The notes beneath the pieces were generated by a model. It made no database searches and was not told where the DNA came from. It worked only from the letters and a program-made list of their open reading frames with translations. Positions 1-7,132 of a DNA stretch of 9,048 bases are shown in pieces. The stretch covers positions 1 through 9,048 of the forward strand of contig JAISML010000134.1 of assembly GCA_031276775.1 (NCBI GenBank). The letters are read 5' to 3'. Origin of the DNA: Eubacteriales Family XIII. Incertae Sedis bacterium (GTDB lineage: Bacteria; Bacillota; Clostridia; Peptostreptococcales; Anaerovoracaceae). Position numbers and translations under genes: made by a program. How positions within the stretch are numbered: position 1 is the first letter of the stretch; each line of letters starts with the position of its first letter.

Positions 1-2378
1 GTCTTCGTCTCCCGCACGCACCCGTCCAAATACGCCTTGACCGCCGCGTGACGGGCAAAATATCCGTCGATGTAAGCCTCCGCTTCCTTGCGCGTGATCC
101 CGAGCCCCTCGGAGAGTCCGAAACTGCTCATGCCGTAGATGACGCCAAAATTGACGGCTTTCGCGTTGCTCCGCTGCTCCGGCGTCACCTCTGACTCATC
201 CACGCCGAAGACTCTGGCCGCCGTGCGTCTGTGAATGTCCGCGCCCCGGCAAAAATCGTCGACCAAAGCGCCGTCCTCCGAATAATGCGCCAATATCCTC
301 AATTCTATCTGGGAGTAGTCGGCGCCCACCAGCAGATATTCCTCGCTCTCCGGCACAAAGGCGCGGCGGATTTGACGGCCGAATTCCTGACGGATCGGAA
401 TGTTCTGAAGATTGGGCTCCGTACAGCTGATGCGGCCCGTGGCCGTGACCGTCTGACGGAAATGCGCATGAATCTTCCCGTCGCGCGCCACCAACGGGAT
501 GAGTCCGTCAATGTAAGCGCCGCGCAATTTCACAAGCGTTCTGTAGGACAGTATCTTTTCGATGATCGGACTGCGATCGCGCAGTTTTTCAAGCACTTCC
601 GCGCCTGTCCCGTAACCTTTTTGCGTCTTTTTGAAAGACGGGAGCCCCATCTTTTCAAAGAGAATCACGCCGAGCTGCTGCGGGGAATTGATGTTGAAAG
701 ACTCTCCCGCCAAGGCGTGGATCTCTGCGGTCAGGGAAAGAATGCCGTCGTCGATCTCCCGGCCGACCGCGATTATCGCGTTCTTGTCGAAAGCGAACCC
801 CTCCGCCTCCATGCATGCCAACGGTACGATGAGGGGCAATTCCGCTTCGGCGTATACGCGGGACAGACCTGCCGCCGCGATCTTTTCCTCCTGCGCGGAT
901 TTCAAAGACAGCACGGAGCGGCAAAATTGTCTGCCGTATTCCGCGTAACGGGGCGTATCGTCGGAGATGAGATCGATCTGTCCGGCGGCTGCGATAAAAT
1001 CCGCCTCATCCGGAACCTCGACGCCAAAATATTCCGCGGATAAGGTCTTGATGGAGTAGTTGCTGCGCGTCGGTTCCAAAAGATACTGGGCGAGAGCCGT
1101 ATCGAAAACGATCCTTGGGCTGAAATCGGATCGGGCGGCGTCGGAGGGAACCGCCCGGCGCAGGACGCTGCGCAGAGCGTAGATATCCGTCTGGATATGA
1201 TGGCCGGCCAAAGGGATGTCCGCTGCGGCAAGAGCCTCCGCAAAGACCGCCGCCGGAACCGCGTCGCCGCCGACGGGAATGTAACAGTGCATGCCGAATG
1301 ACATGAGATTGATGCCGTACAGGACGGGCGTATCCCGATGGTCGTTGTTCCCAAAGACTTTCAGCACGGCGAAAGCCCCGCTTTCTTTGATGCGTCGCAC
1401 CGCATCCCGGATCGCCGGGGCGTCCCGGGCGATGAGGGTTTCGTTTTCCGCATCGTGGTAAGTTCCCGTCGTTCCTCGCGCGTCTGCTGCGGGCGTATGC
1501 CCGGAAAGATCGAGTTTTCTCAGAAAACTGTTGAACTCCAACCGGACGTACAGTTCGATCAGACGTTCCGTGTCCGGTTCGGCGCGTTTCATCTCATCGA
1601 AGTCAATCCCGATCGGCACCTCGGTGAAGATGGTGGCCAACCGCTTGCTCATCATCGCCAGCTGCGCGTTGGACTGCACTTTTTCACGCAGTTTCGCATT
1701 GGCAATCGTGTCCGACTTTTCGATGAGGTTCTCGACGGAACCAAATTCGCGAATGAGCTTGGAAGCGGTCTTTTCCCCCACGCCGGGCAAGCCCGGGATG
1801 TTGTCCGACGCATCCCCCATCAGAGCTTTGTAATCCACAAACTGTTGCGGCGTAAACCCGTACTGTTCGATCATCGCTTTCGCATCGTAGAGATCGAAGT
1901 CGGATATGCCGCGCTTCGTGAACAGCACGCGCGTCCTGTCCGAGGCGAGTTGCAGCCCGTCCCTGTCGCCTGTGATGATCAGCGGTTCCAACCCCGCCTC
2001 CTCGGCGCGTTTCACCACGGTGCCAATGATGTCGTCGGCCTCGTATCCGTCGATCTCCATGATTTTGACGCGAAGCGCTTCCAACACCTCTTTCATCAGC
2101 GGCAACTGCATGGCCAATTCCATGGGCATGGGTTTTCTGCCCGCCTTGTACGCGTCGTAAGCCTTGTGCCGAAAGGTCGGCGCTTTTCGATCAAAAGCCG
2201 CAACGATGTATGCGGGCGCATAGTCCGCGATGAGTTTGTTCAGCATGGTCAGAAACCCGTAAATGCCCTGTGTGTAAATCCCCTCTTTCGTGATCATCGG
2301 ACGCTGAATGGCATAATACGCCCTGTTGATGAGACTGTTGCCGTCGATAACGATCAGTTGCTTGCCGCCCTGCGTCAT
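1..2378 (-). CDS. polA: DNA polymerase I (partial, C-terminus beyond the left edge)
   Basis: Family A DNA polymerase that removes RNA primers and fills gaps in Okazaki-fragment maturation and excision repair. The frame is open from an ATG at 2378 to the window edge: 792 complete codons. The 5' nuclease domain covers roughly residues 1-290, with VIDGN (Asp12), DGYEADD (110-116), a TGDRDG motif and a GLPGVGEKTASKL helix-hairpin-helix. A degenerate 3'-5' exonuclease domain follows at about 330-480: the usual Asp-Thr-Glu is replaced by Leu339-Lys340-Val341, so proofreading is probably lost. The polymerase domain has TATGRISCTEPNLQNIP, motif A DYSQIELR (Asp687) and motif B with Arg736, Lys740 and Tyr748. 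Motif C (HDE) and roughly the last 100 residues lie outside the window. The ATG follows GGAGG (2388-2384) at 5 nt spacing. It is divergent from the PHP gene. Identification is certain; loss of proofreading is inferred. Confidence 0.97.
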   Translation of the reverse strand, partial: MTQGGKQLIVIDGNSLINRAYYAIQRPMITKEGIYTQGIYGFLTMLNKLIADYAPAYIVAAFDRKAPTFRHKAYDAYKAGRKPMPMELAMQLPLMKEVLEALRVKIMEIDGYEADDIIGTVVKRAEEAGLEPLIITGDRDGLQLASDRTRVLFTKRGISDFDLYDAKAMIEQYGFTPQQFVDYKALMGDASDNIPGLPGVGEKTASKLIREFGSVENLIEKSDTIANAKLREKVQSNAQLAMMSKRLATIFTEVPIGIDFDEMKRAEPDTERLIELYVRLEFNSFLRKLDLSGHTPAADARGTTGTYHDAENETLIARDAPAIRDAVRRIKESGAFAVLKVFGNNDHRDTPVLYGINLMSFGMHCYIPVGGDAVPAAVFAEALAAADIPLAGHHIQTDIYALRSVLRRAVPSDAARSDFSPRIVFDTALAQYLLEPTRSNYSIKTLSAEYFGVEVPDEADFIAAAGQIDLISDDTPRYAEYGRQFCRSVLSLKSAQEEKIAAAGLSRVYAEAELPLIVPLACMEAEGFAFDKNAIIAVGREIDDGILSLTAEIHALAGESFNINSPQQLGVILFEKMGLPSFKKTQKGYGTGAEVLEKLRDRSPIIEKILSYRTLVKLRGAYIDGLIPLVARDGKIHAHFRQTVTATGRISCTEPNLQNIPIRQEFGRQIRRAFVPESEEYLLVGADYSQIELRILAHYSEDGALVDDFCRGADIHRRTAARVFGVDESEVTPEQRSNAKAVNFGVIYGMSSFGLSEGLGITRKEAEAYIDGYFARHAAVKAYLDGCVRETK

Positions 2379-2432
2379 GCTGTCCTCCGGTATTCTCCGA
2401 TACCGTTCCGCACGCGCCGCGCGGGAACGAAT

Positions 2433-2473
2433 TGTGGTATAATAAACATATTGTTGAATTTTATTATATCACA
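2433..2473. promoter_or_regulatory. Symmetrical divergent promoter / inverted repeat between polA and the PHP gene
   Basis: An imperfect inverted repeat with 14-bp arms at 2433-2446 and 2460-2473 (13 of 14 positions complementary) around a 13-bp AT-rich spacer. Each arm carries an extended -10 element. On the plus strand it is TGG-TATAAT (2435-2443), which fits the PHP gene. On the minus strand it is TGA-TATAAT (2471-2463), which fits polA. Neither has a clear -35 hexamer, as expected for extended -10 promoters. Predicted start points are near 2450 (plus) and 2456 (minus), so the promoters face each other and the transcripts would overlap by a few bases at their 5' ends. The dyad could instead, or also, be a regulator's operator; no known operator is recognised. 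Confidence 0.6.
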
Positions 2474-2484
2474 CAGGAGAGCGG

Positions 2485-3279
2485 ATGTACGATTATCACA
2501 CCCACAGCAGTTTTTCCTTTGACTCGGACACGCCCATCGATGACATCATACGGCGGGCGCTCGGTCTCGGGCTCACAGGGGTCGCCATCACCGACCATTA
2601 CGAACCGGAACACACCGACACCGCCTGCGATCCCGATTTGGACTTTGCGGGATACCATGCCGCGCTCGACGAAGCGGCAAAACGGTATGCGGGAGATATA
2701 CAGGTCGCAAAAGGCATAGAGATGGGGCTGCAACCGGGGAGCCCGAACGCGCATTGCGCCGCCGCCGCAAGCGCGTATCCCTATGATTTCATCATCGCGT
2801 CCATCCATTGCGCCGACGGCATCGCCATCGATCTGCCGGCCTATCACGCCGGAAAGGATTACAGACAGGCCGTGGAAGTCTACTATGCCGACATGTTGCG
2901 CTGCATCACGGAACATTCCGATTATGACGTAATCGGACACTTTAACGTGATCGAACGGTATATCGACGCGATCCCGAAAGCCGGAGAGTTCGCGGATCAA
3001 ATCGACGTGATTTTAAGGAAATTGGCGGAAGACGGCAAAGGCATCGAAATCAACACTTCCGGTCTGCGGTACGGCATGAAAGATCCCACCATGCCGACGC
3101 CGGCCATCCTGAAGCGTTATGCGGAACTCGGCGGCGAAATCGTCACGACGGGTTCCGACGCGCATCGTGCGCAGGATGTGGGATGTATGCTGGATTTTGC
3201 CGAACAGATGATTCGGGACGCCGGTTTGGGATATTTGGCGACGTTCAAAAACCGCAGACCCGTGATGATCAAACTGTAA
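2485..3279 (+). CDS. PHP-domain phosphoesterase, histidinol-phosphatase (HisJ/HisK) family
   Basis: A 264-residue single-domain PHP protein, the usual length for the HisJ/HisK histidinol-phosphatase family, which dephosphorylates L-histidinol phosphate in histidine synthesis using a metal cluster. The expected ligand motifs appear in order: DYHTHSSFSFD (His5, His7), ITDHYE (Asp37, His38), KGIEMG (Glu79), ASIHC (His108), GHFNVIERY (His152) and TGSDAHR (Asp225, His227). The fourth block usually reads GH-x-D; here Asn154 stands in the Asp position. No signal peptide or membrane segment is seen, so it is probably cytosolic. The ATG follows AGGAG (2475-2479) at 5 nt spacing. It is divergent from polA and convergent with dnaJ, with no his genes nearby, so the exact substrate is inferred from the family and another phosphoester is possible. 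Confidence 0.85.
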   Translation: MYDYHTHSSFSFDSDTPIDDIIRRALGLGLTGVAITDHYEPEHTDTACDPDLDFAGYHAALDEAAKRYAGDIQVAKGIEMGLQPGSPNAHCAAAASAYPYDFIIASIHCADGIAIDLPAYHAGKDYRQAVEVYYADMLRCITEHSDYDVIGHFNVIERYIDAIPKAGEFADQIDVILRKLAEDGKGIEINTSGLRYGMKDPTMPTPAILKRYAELGGEIVTTGSDAHRAQDVGCMLDFAEQMIRDAGLGYLATFKNRRPVMIKL

Positions 3280-3285
3280 ACCGAT

Positions 3286-4434
3286 TCAACCGAACATTTT
3301 TTTCACTGTTTCCGCAAATTTGTTCTGTTTTGCGTAGGAATCCCCGCCGATCTTTTCGGCCAAATTCTTGATGGCTTTCTTCTGATCGCCGTTCAATTTC
3401 GTCGGAACCTCCAGATTGACTTTCACGTAAAGATCACCCAATTTATTGCTCCTGAGCGCTTTGACGCCTTTCCCTTTCAGCCGAAACACGGTTCCCGGCT
3501 GCGTACCCGGCGGAACCTTGTAGCTGACCTTCTCCCGCAGGGTAGGCACGGTGATGGACGCGCCAAGCGCCGCCTGATCGAAGGTGATCGGTATTTCAAG
3601 ACGCAGATCGCTGCCGGTCCGCGTGAACAGATTGTGCGGTTCCACGCCGATGATCACGTACAGATCCCCGGGCGGTCCGCCGTTCTGCCCGGGTTCGCCC
3701 TGACCGCGGAGGGATATGATGGAATCGTTGTCCACGCCTGCCGGGATATCGACGGAGATGGTCACTTCTTTTCGGATTTTCCCCGAACCCGCGCATTGTT
3801 TGCAGGGCGTTTCTATCACCTCGCCGGCGCCGCGGCAGGTGGGGCAGGTACCCACGTTCATAAAAGACCCGAACGGTGTGTTCTGCTGGGTCTGCACCTG
3901 TCCGCTGCCGTTGCACCTGGGGCAGGTCTTTTTCGCCGTGCCGTTTTCCGCGCCTGTGCCGTTGCAGACGGGGCATTCCATGGTTTTTCTCAGGACAACC
4001 GTTTTTTTTGTGCCGAAGACCGCATCCTCAAACGATATCCTGACGGACTTTTGCAGATCCTGTCCTTTTCGCGGCCCATTTCGCCGTGCGCCGCCACCGC
4101 CCCCGCCGAAAATACCGCCGAAGATGTCGCCGAAGATGTCGCCGAAATCCGCAGAGGCAAACCCGCCGCCGAAACCGGTTCCGCCGGCGCCGAATCCCGC
4201 GTTGGGATCGACGCCGGCATGACCGAATTTGTCATAGAGATCTTTTTTCTTCGCATCCGAAAGAATACTGTAGGCTTCGTTCACTTCTTTGAAGTTTTCC
4301 TCCGCCGCTTTGTTCCCGGGATTCTTGTCGGGATGATATTCCATGGCTTTCTTTCTGAACGCCCGTTTGATCTCATCCTCGGTCGCACCCTTTTTGATGC
4401 CAAGCACTTCGTAATAATCTCGTTTATCAGCCAT
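3286..4434 (-). CDS. dnaJ: Chaperone protein DnaJ (Hsp40)
   Basis: A 382-residue class A J-protein that delivers unfolded clients to DnaK and stimulates its ATPase. The J domain (about 5-70) contains the HPD motif at residues 34-36. A Gly/Phe-rich linker follows (about 71-120) with the repeat GDIFGDIFGGIFGG. The zinc-binding domain has all four CxxCxGxG repeats: Cys154/157, Cys171/174, Cys197/200 and Cys211/214. The C-terminal client-binding domains follow (about 220-365, GQGEPGQNGGPPGDLYV and LRGQG-type motifs), so the protein looks complete and functional. The ATG at 4434 is preceded by AAGGA (4448-4444) at 9 nt. It is the last gene of the hrcA-grpE-dnaK-dnaJ operon, 72 nt after dnaK, and ends 6 nt from the convergent PHP gene with no recognisable intrinsic terminator between them. 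Confidence 0.98.
   Translation of the reverse strand: MADKRDYYEVLGIKKGATEDEIKRAFRKKAMEYHPDKNPGNKAAEENFKEVNEAYSILSDAKKKDLYDKFGHAGVDPNAGFGAGGTGFGGGFASADFGDIFGDIFGGIFGGGGGGARRNGPRKGQDLQKSVRISFEDAVFGTKKTVVLRKTMECPVCNGTGAENGTAKKTCPRCNGSGQVQTQQNTPFGSFMNVGTCPTCRGAGEVIETPCKQCAGSGKIRKEVTISVDIPAGVDNDSIISLRGQGEPGQNGGPPGDLYVIIGVEPHNLFTRTGSDLRLEIPITFDQAALGASITVPTLREKVSYKVPPGTQPGTVFRLKGKGVKALRSNKLGDLYVKVNLEVPTKLNGDQKKAIKNLAEKIGGDSYAKQNKFAETVKKMFG
4105..4146 (-). repeat. 12-bp tandem repeat within dnaJ (Gly/Phe linker)
   Basis: Plus-strand units are GCCGAAAATACC (4105-4116), GCCGAAGATGTC (4117-4128) and an identical copy (4129-4140), then a partial GCCGAA (4141-4146). The unit is four codons, so gain or loss of copies would keep the frame. 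It encodes the GDIF/GGIF repeats of the DnaJ Gly/Phe region, a flexible segment that tolerates length change. Confidence 0.75.
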
Positions 4435-4482
4435 TGATCGTTATCCTTCACATTCTGTTTCTGTTCGGTTTCGTTTGTTCCC

Positions 4483-4505
4483 GGCGCGATCACGCCGCAA
4501 GCGGC
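4483..4505 (-). other. Overlapping hairpins between dnaK and dnaJ
   Basis: Directly after the dnaK stop, the minus-strand RNA can form GCCGC-UU-GCGGC (4505-4494; the 2-nt loop probably opens the innermost pair). It can alternatively form GGCGU-GAUC-GCGCC (4496-4483). The two share bases 4494-4496, so they exclude each other. No U-tract follows, which argues against an intrinsic terminator. A role in processing or stability of the dnaK-dnaJ message is possible but only inferred. Confidence 0.4.
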
Positions 4506-4506
4506 A

Positions 4507-6405
4507 TCAGCGCTGCTTGTTCGCGTCCTCATCCACCACTTCAAAGTCGGCGTCCACGACGTTTTCGTTGCCTCCCGCCGACGCGCCCGGCGCGCCCGTA
4601 TCCGCGTTCGCGGAGGCGGCGCCCGTGCCGAAGCCGTCCGCGCCCGGGGTCTGACCGGGATCGGCGCCCTGCGCGTTCTGATACAGCTTGGCGCTGATGG
4701 CGTGGAACTCGTTGGTCAAGGTCTCGGTCTTGGAGCGGATGGCTTCCGTGTCCGTACCGTTCAGTGCGGTCTGCAGATCGTCTTTCGCCGCCGTGATCTT
4801 GTTTCTCTCCTCATCGGAAAGCTTGTCGCCGAGCTCTTTTACGGCTTTCTCCGTTTCATAGACGAGATGCTCCGCCTGGTTGCGCAGATCGATCTCCTCT
4901 TTCTTCTTTCTGTCTTCCTCCGCAAACTGCTCCGCTTCTTTGACCTTCGCCTTGATCTCCTCTTCGGACAACTTGTTGGATGAGGTGATCGTGATCCGCT
5001 GCTCTTTGCCGGTTCCCATATCCTTGGCGCTGACGTTCACGATGCCGTTGGCGTCGATGTCAAACGTAACCTCGATCTGCGGAATGCCGCGGGGGGCGGG
5101 CGGAATGCCCGACAGTTGGAATCTGCCGAGGGTGATGTTGCCGCCGGCGAATTCGCGTTCCCCCTGCATGACATGAATGTCCACGGCTGTTTGATTGTCG
5201 GCCGCCGTCGAAAAGATCTGACTCTTTTTCGTCGGGATGGTCGTGTTTCGCTCGATCAGTTTGGTCGCCACGCCGCCCAACGTTTCGATGGACAGGGAGA
5301 GCGGCGTCACGTCGAGCAACAGCACGTCATGCACCTCGCCCGTGAGAACACCCGCCTGTATGGCGGCGCCGAGCGCCACGCATTCGTCGGGATTGATGCC
5401 TTTGAACGGATCTTTCCCCGTGATCTTCTTGACCGCGTCCTGCACGGCGGGAATCCGCGTGGAACCTCCGACGAGGATCACTTTGCTGATGTCGCTGTTT
5501 GTGATACCCGCGTCGGACATGGCTTTCTTCATCGGTTCAATGGTCTTTTCCACCAAATGCGACGTGAGTTGGTCGAACTTTGCCCGCGTGACGTCCATGT
5601 TCAAATGAAGCGGACCCGCCTGACCGACCGTGATGAACGGCAGATTGATGTTGGTCGTCTGCTGGCCGGAAAGCTCTTTTTTGGCTTTCTCCGCAGCTTC
5701 CTTGAGCCGCTGAAGCGCCATGTTGTCCCTCCGGAGATCGATGCCGTTCTCTTTCGCGAAACTGTCCGCGATGAAATTCATGAGCGCTTCGTCGAAATCG
5801 TCGCCTCCCAAGCGGTTGTTGCCGTTCGTCGCCAAGACCTCAAAGACGCCGTCGCCCAGTTCCAAAACGGACACGTCAAAGGTGCCGCCGCCCAGATCGT
5901 AGACGAGGATCTGGTGGTGTTCTTTCTCCTTGTCGAGTCCGTAGGCCAACGAAGCCGCCGTCGGTTCGTTGATGATCCGTTTCACGTCGAGTCCCGCTAT
6001 CTTGCCCGCGTCCTTCGTCGCCTGTTTCTGGCTGTCCGCAAAGTAGGCGGGCACGGTGATGACCGCTTCCGTGACCGTTTCCCCCAGATAAGCCTCCGCG
6101 TCCGCTTTGAGTTTGGCGAGAATCATGGCCGAAATATCCTGCGGCGTGTATTTCTTCCCGTCGATCTCTATCTTGTAGTCGCTCCCCATCTCACGCTTGA
6201 TGGATGAAATCGTCCTGTCGGGGTTTGTGATGGCCTGACGTTTGGCCGTCTCCCCCACAAGCCGTTCGCCGTTTTTCGCAAAGCCCACGATGGAAGGCGT
6301 CGTTCTGTTGCCTTCCGCGTTGGTGATGACAATCGGTTCGCCGCCTTCCAGTACCGCCACGCAAGAATTTGTCGTTCCCAAATCAATTCCAATAACTTTT
6401 CCCAT
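4507..6405 (-). CDS. dnaK: Chaperone protein DnaK (Hsp70)
   Basis: A 632-residue Hsp70, the ATP-driven chaperone that binds exposed hydrophobic segments, cycling with DnaJ and GrpE in the cytosol. All three family signatures are present: IDLGTTNS (7-14), VYDLGGGTFDVSVL (168-181) and VILVGGSTRIPAVQ (309-322). The interdomain linker VLLLDV is at 361-366, the substrate-binding beta domain runs to about 500, and the helical lid is followed by a Gly/Ala-rich tail and the acidic end VVDADFEVVDED. The segment between SSIKREMG (67-74) and YTPQDISA (86-93) is short, matching the N-terminal deletion typical of Gram-positive DnaK. NRLGG (197-201) has Asn where E. coli has Thr199, as in other Firmicutes. 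The ATG at 6405 follows a strong AAGGAGG (6421-6415) at 9 nt. It is the third operon gene, 58 nt after grpE. Confidence 0.99.
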   Translation of the reverse strand: MGKVIGIDLGTTNSCVAVLEGGEPIVITNAEGNRTTPSIVGFAKNGERLVGETAKRQAITNPDRTISSIKREMGSDYKIEIDGKKYTPQDISAMILAKLKADAEAYLGETVTEAVITVPAYFADSQKQATKDAGKIAGLDVKRIINEPTAASLAYGLDKEKEHHQILVYDLGGGTFDVSVLELGDGVFEVLATNGNNRLGGDDFDEALMNFIADSFAKENGIDLRRDNMALQRLKEAAEKAKKELSGQQTTNINLPFITVGQAGPLHLNMDVTRAKFDQLTSHLVEKTIEPMKKAMSDAGITNSDISKVILVGGSTRIPAVQDAVKKITGKDPFKGINPDECVALGAAIQAGVLTGEVHDVLLLDVTPLSLSIETLGGVATKLIERNTTIPTKKSQIFSTAADNQTAVDIHVMQGEREFAGGNITLGRFQLSGIPPAPRGIPQIEVTFDIDANGIVNVSAKDMGTGKEQRITITSSNKLSEEEIKAKVKEAEQFAEEDRKKKEEIDLRNQAEHLVYETEKAVKELGDKLSDEERNKITAAKDDLQTALNGTDTEAIRSKTETLTNEFHAISAKLYQNAQGADPGQTPGADGFGTGAASANADTGAPGASAGGNENVVDADFEVVDEDANKQR

Positions 6406-6451
6406 CTTTAAAATCCTCCTTATTCCCGGTTTCCTTCCGAATTTTCCCTGT

Positions 6452-6464
6452 GGGCGTGACGCCC
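6452..6464 (-). other. Hairpin at the grpE stop codon, grpE-dnaK junction
   Basis: The minus-strand RNA reads GGGCG-UCA-CGCCC, a perfect 5-bp GC stem with a 3-nt loop. It begins with the last base of the grpE TAG stop. No U-run follows and the strong dnaK ribosome binding site lies 31 nt further on, so it is unlikely to be an intrinsic terminator. It resembles the hairpin after dnaK in position. Confidence 0.45.
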
Positions 6465-7132
6465 TACTCGGCCACCTTGACCATGGCGGGCCGAATCACT
6501 TTTTCCCTGAGCCTGTAACCTTTCTGCATGACGCAGGTGACCTGCCCGCTTTCGTACGTCTCCGAAGCTTCCATCATCACCGCGTGATGCACATTGGGAT
6601 CGAAGACTTCGCCTACGGCGGCGATCTCTTCCACATCGTTCTTTTTCAGCACATTGATCAGCTGCGCGCGGATCATTTCCATGCCCGCGAGGAATGTTTC
6701 ATTTGAACCTTCCGCCGGATTTTCCGTCGGCCGTTCCGCAGCGTCCCCGATCGCCCGCTCAAAATTGTCCAATACTTCCAGGAGATCGGTCGCGAACTTG
6801 GCATTGGCGTATGCGTATATCTCGGACTTTTCTTTCTCGGTGCGTTTCTTGTAGTTTTGGAAGTCCGCCGCGAGCCGCATGTAACGGAGATCGCCGCTTT
6901 CACCGGTTTCCGGACCGCTCCCGGTTCCGTCCTGTTCGGATCCGGCTTCGTCCGTCCCCTGCTTCGCTTCGGTCCGTCCTGTCTCGGTCTCCGCCCCGCC
7001 GGGCGCGGTTTTTTTCTTTTTCGGCGCATCCCCCGCCGCGCGCCCTTTCGCGCCCTTTCCCTTTCCGTCCTCCCGGCTCCGTTCCGTTTCCCGATCCGAA
7101 GCCGGTTTTGCGTCGCTTCGCTTATCGCTCAT
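6464..7132 (-). CDS. grpE: Nucleotide exchange factor GrpE
   Basis: GrpE releases ADP from DnaK and acts as a homodimer. With the chosen ATG at 7132 (starting MSDKRS) the protein has 222 residues. An in-frame ATG two codons upstream (7138) abuts its ribosome binding site; GGAG at 7142-7139 sits 6 nt before 7132, which makes the later start better. The first 80 or so residues contain no aliphatic or aromatic residues after Met1, and are basic first (including KKKK) and acidic later: a long disordered tail. The conserved part starts at LRYMRLAADFQNYKKRTEKEK, the long dimerisation helix, then a four-helix region (DLLEVLDNFERAI, FLAGMEMIRAQL). It ends with the beta domain and the signature QKGYRLREKVIRPAMVKVAE. 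The start overlaps the hrcA end by 11 nt, suggesting translational coupling. Confidence 0.96.
   Translation of the reverse strand: MSDKRSDAKPASDRETERSREDGKGKGAKGRAAGDAPKKKKTAPGGAETETGRTEAKQGTDEAGSEQDGTGSGPETGESGDLRYMRLAADFQNYKKRTEKEKSEIYAYANAKFATDLLEVLDNFERAIGDAAERPTENPAEGSNETFLAGMEMIRAQLINVLKKNDVEEIAAVGEVFDPNVHHAVMMEASETYESGQVTCVMQKGYRLREKVIRPAMVKVAE

Noticed and set aside
1338..2522. A 394-codon plus-strand open frame opposite polA
   Set aside because: It is entirely the antisense of the polA 5' nuclease and exonuclease regions plus the promoter, and its product resembles no protein family.
3286..3310. T-run (3297-3303) after the PHP gene as an intrinsic terminator
   Set aside because: No stem of useful length precedes the T-run, and the run is part of the dnaJ coding end (Lys-Lys codons).
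3634..4437. Plus-strand open frames opposite dnaJ, and similar ones opposite hrcA (7266-7919) and glpK (8257-8907)
   Set aside because: Each is a shadow of a well-supported gene, with low-complexity Arg/His/Pro-rich products and no convincing start signal.
5116..6207. A 363-codon plus-strand open frame opposite dnaK
   Set aside because: It mirrors the highly conserved dnaK coding sequence, has no recognisable domain, and long antisense frames are common opposite dnaK in GC-rich genomes because of codon bias.
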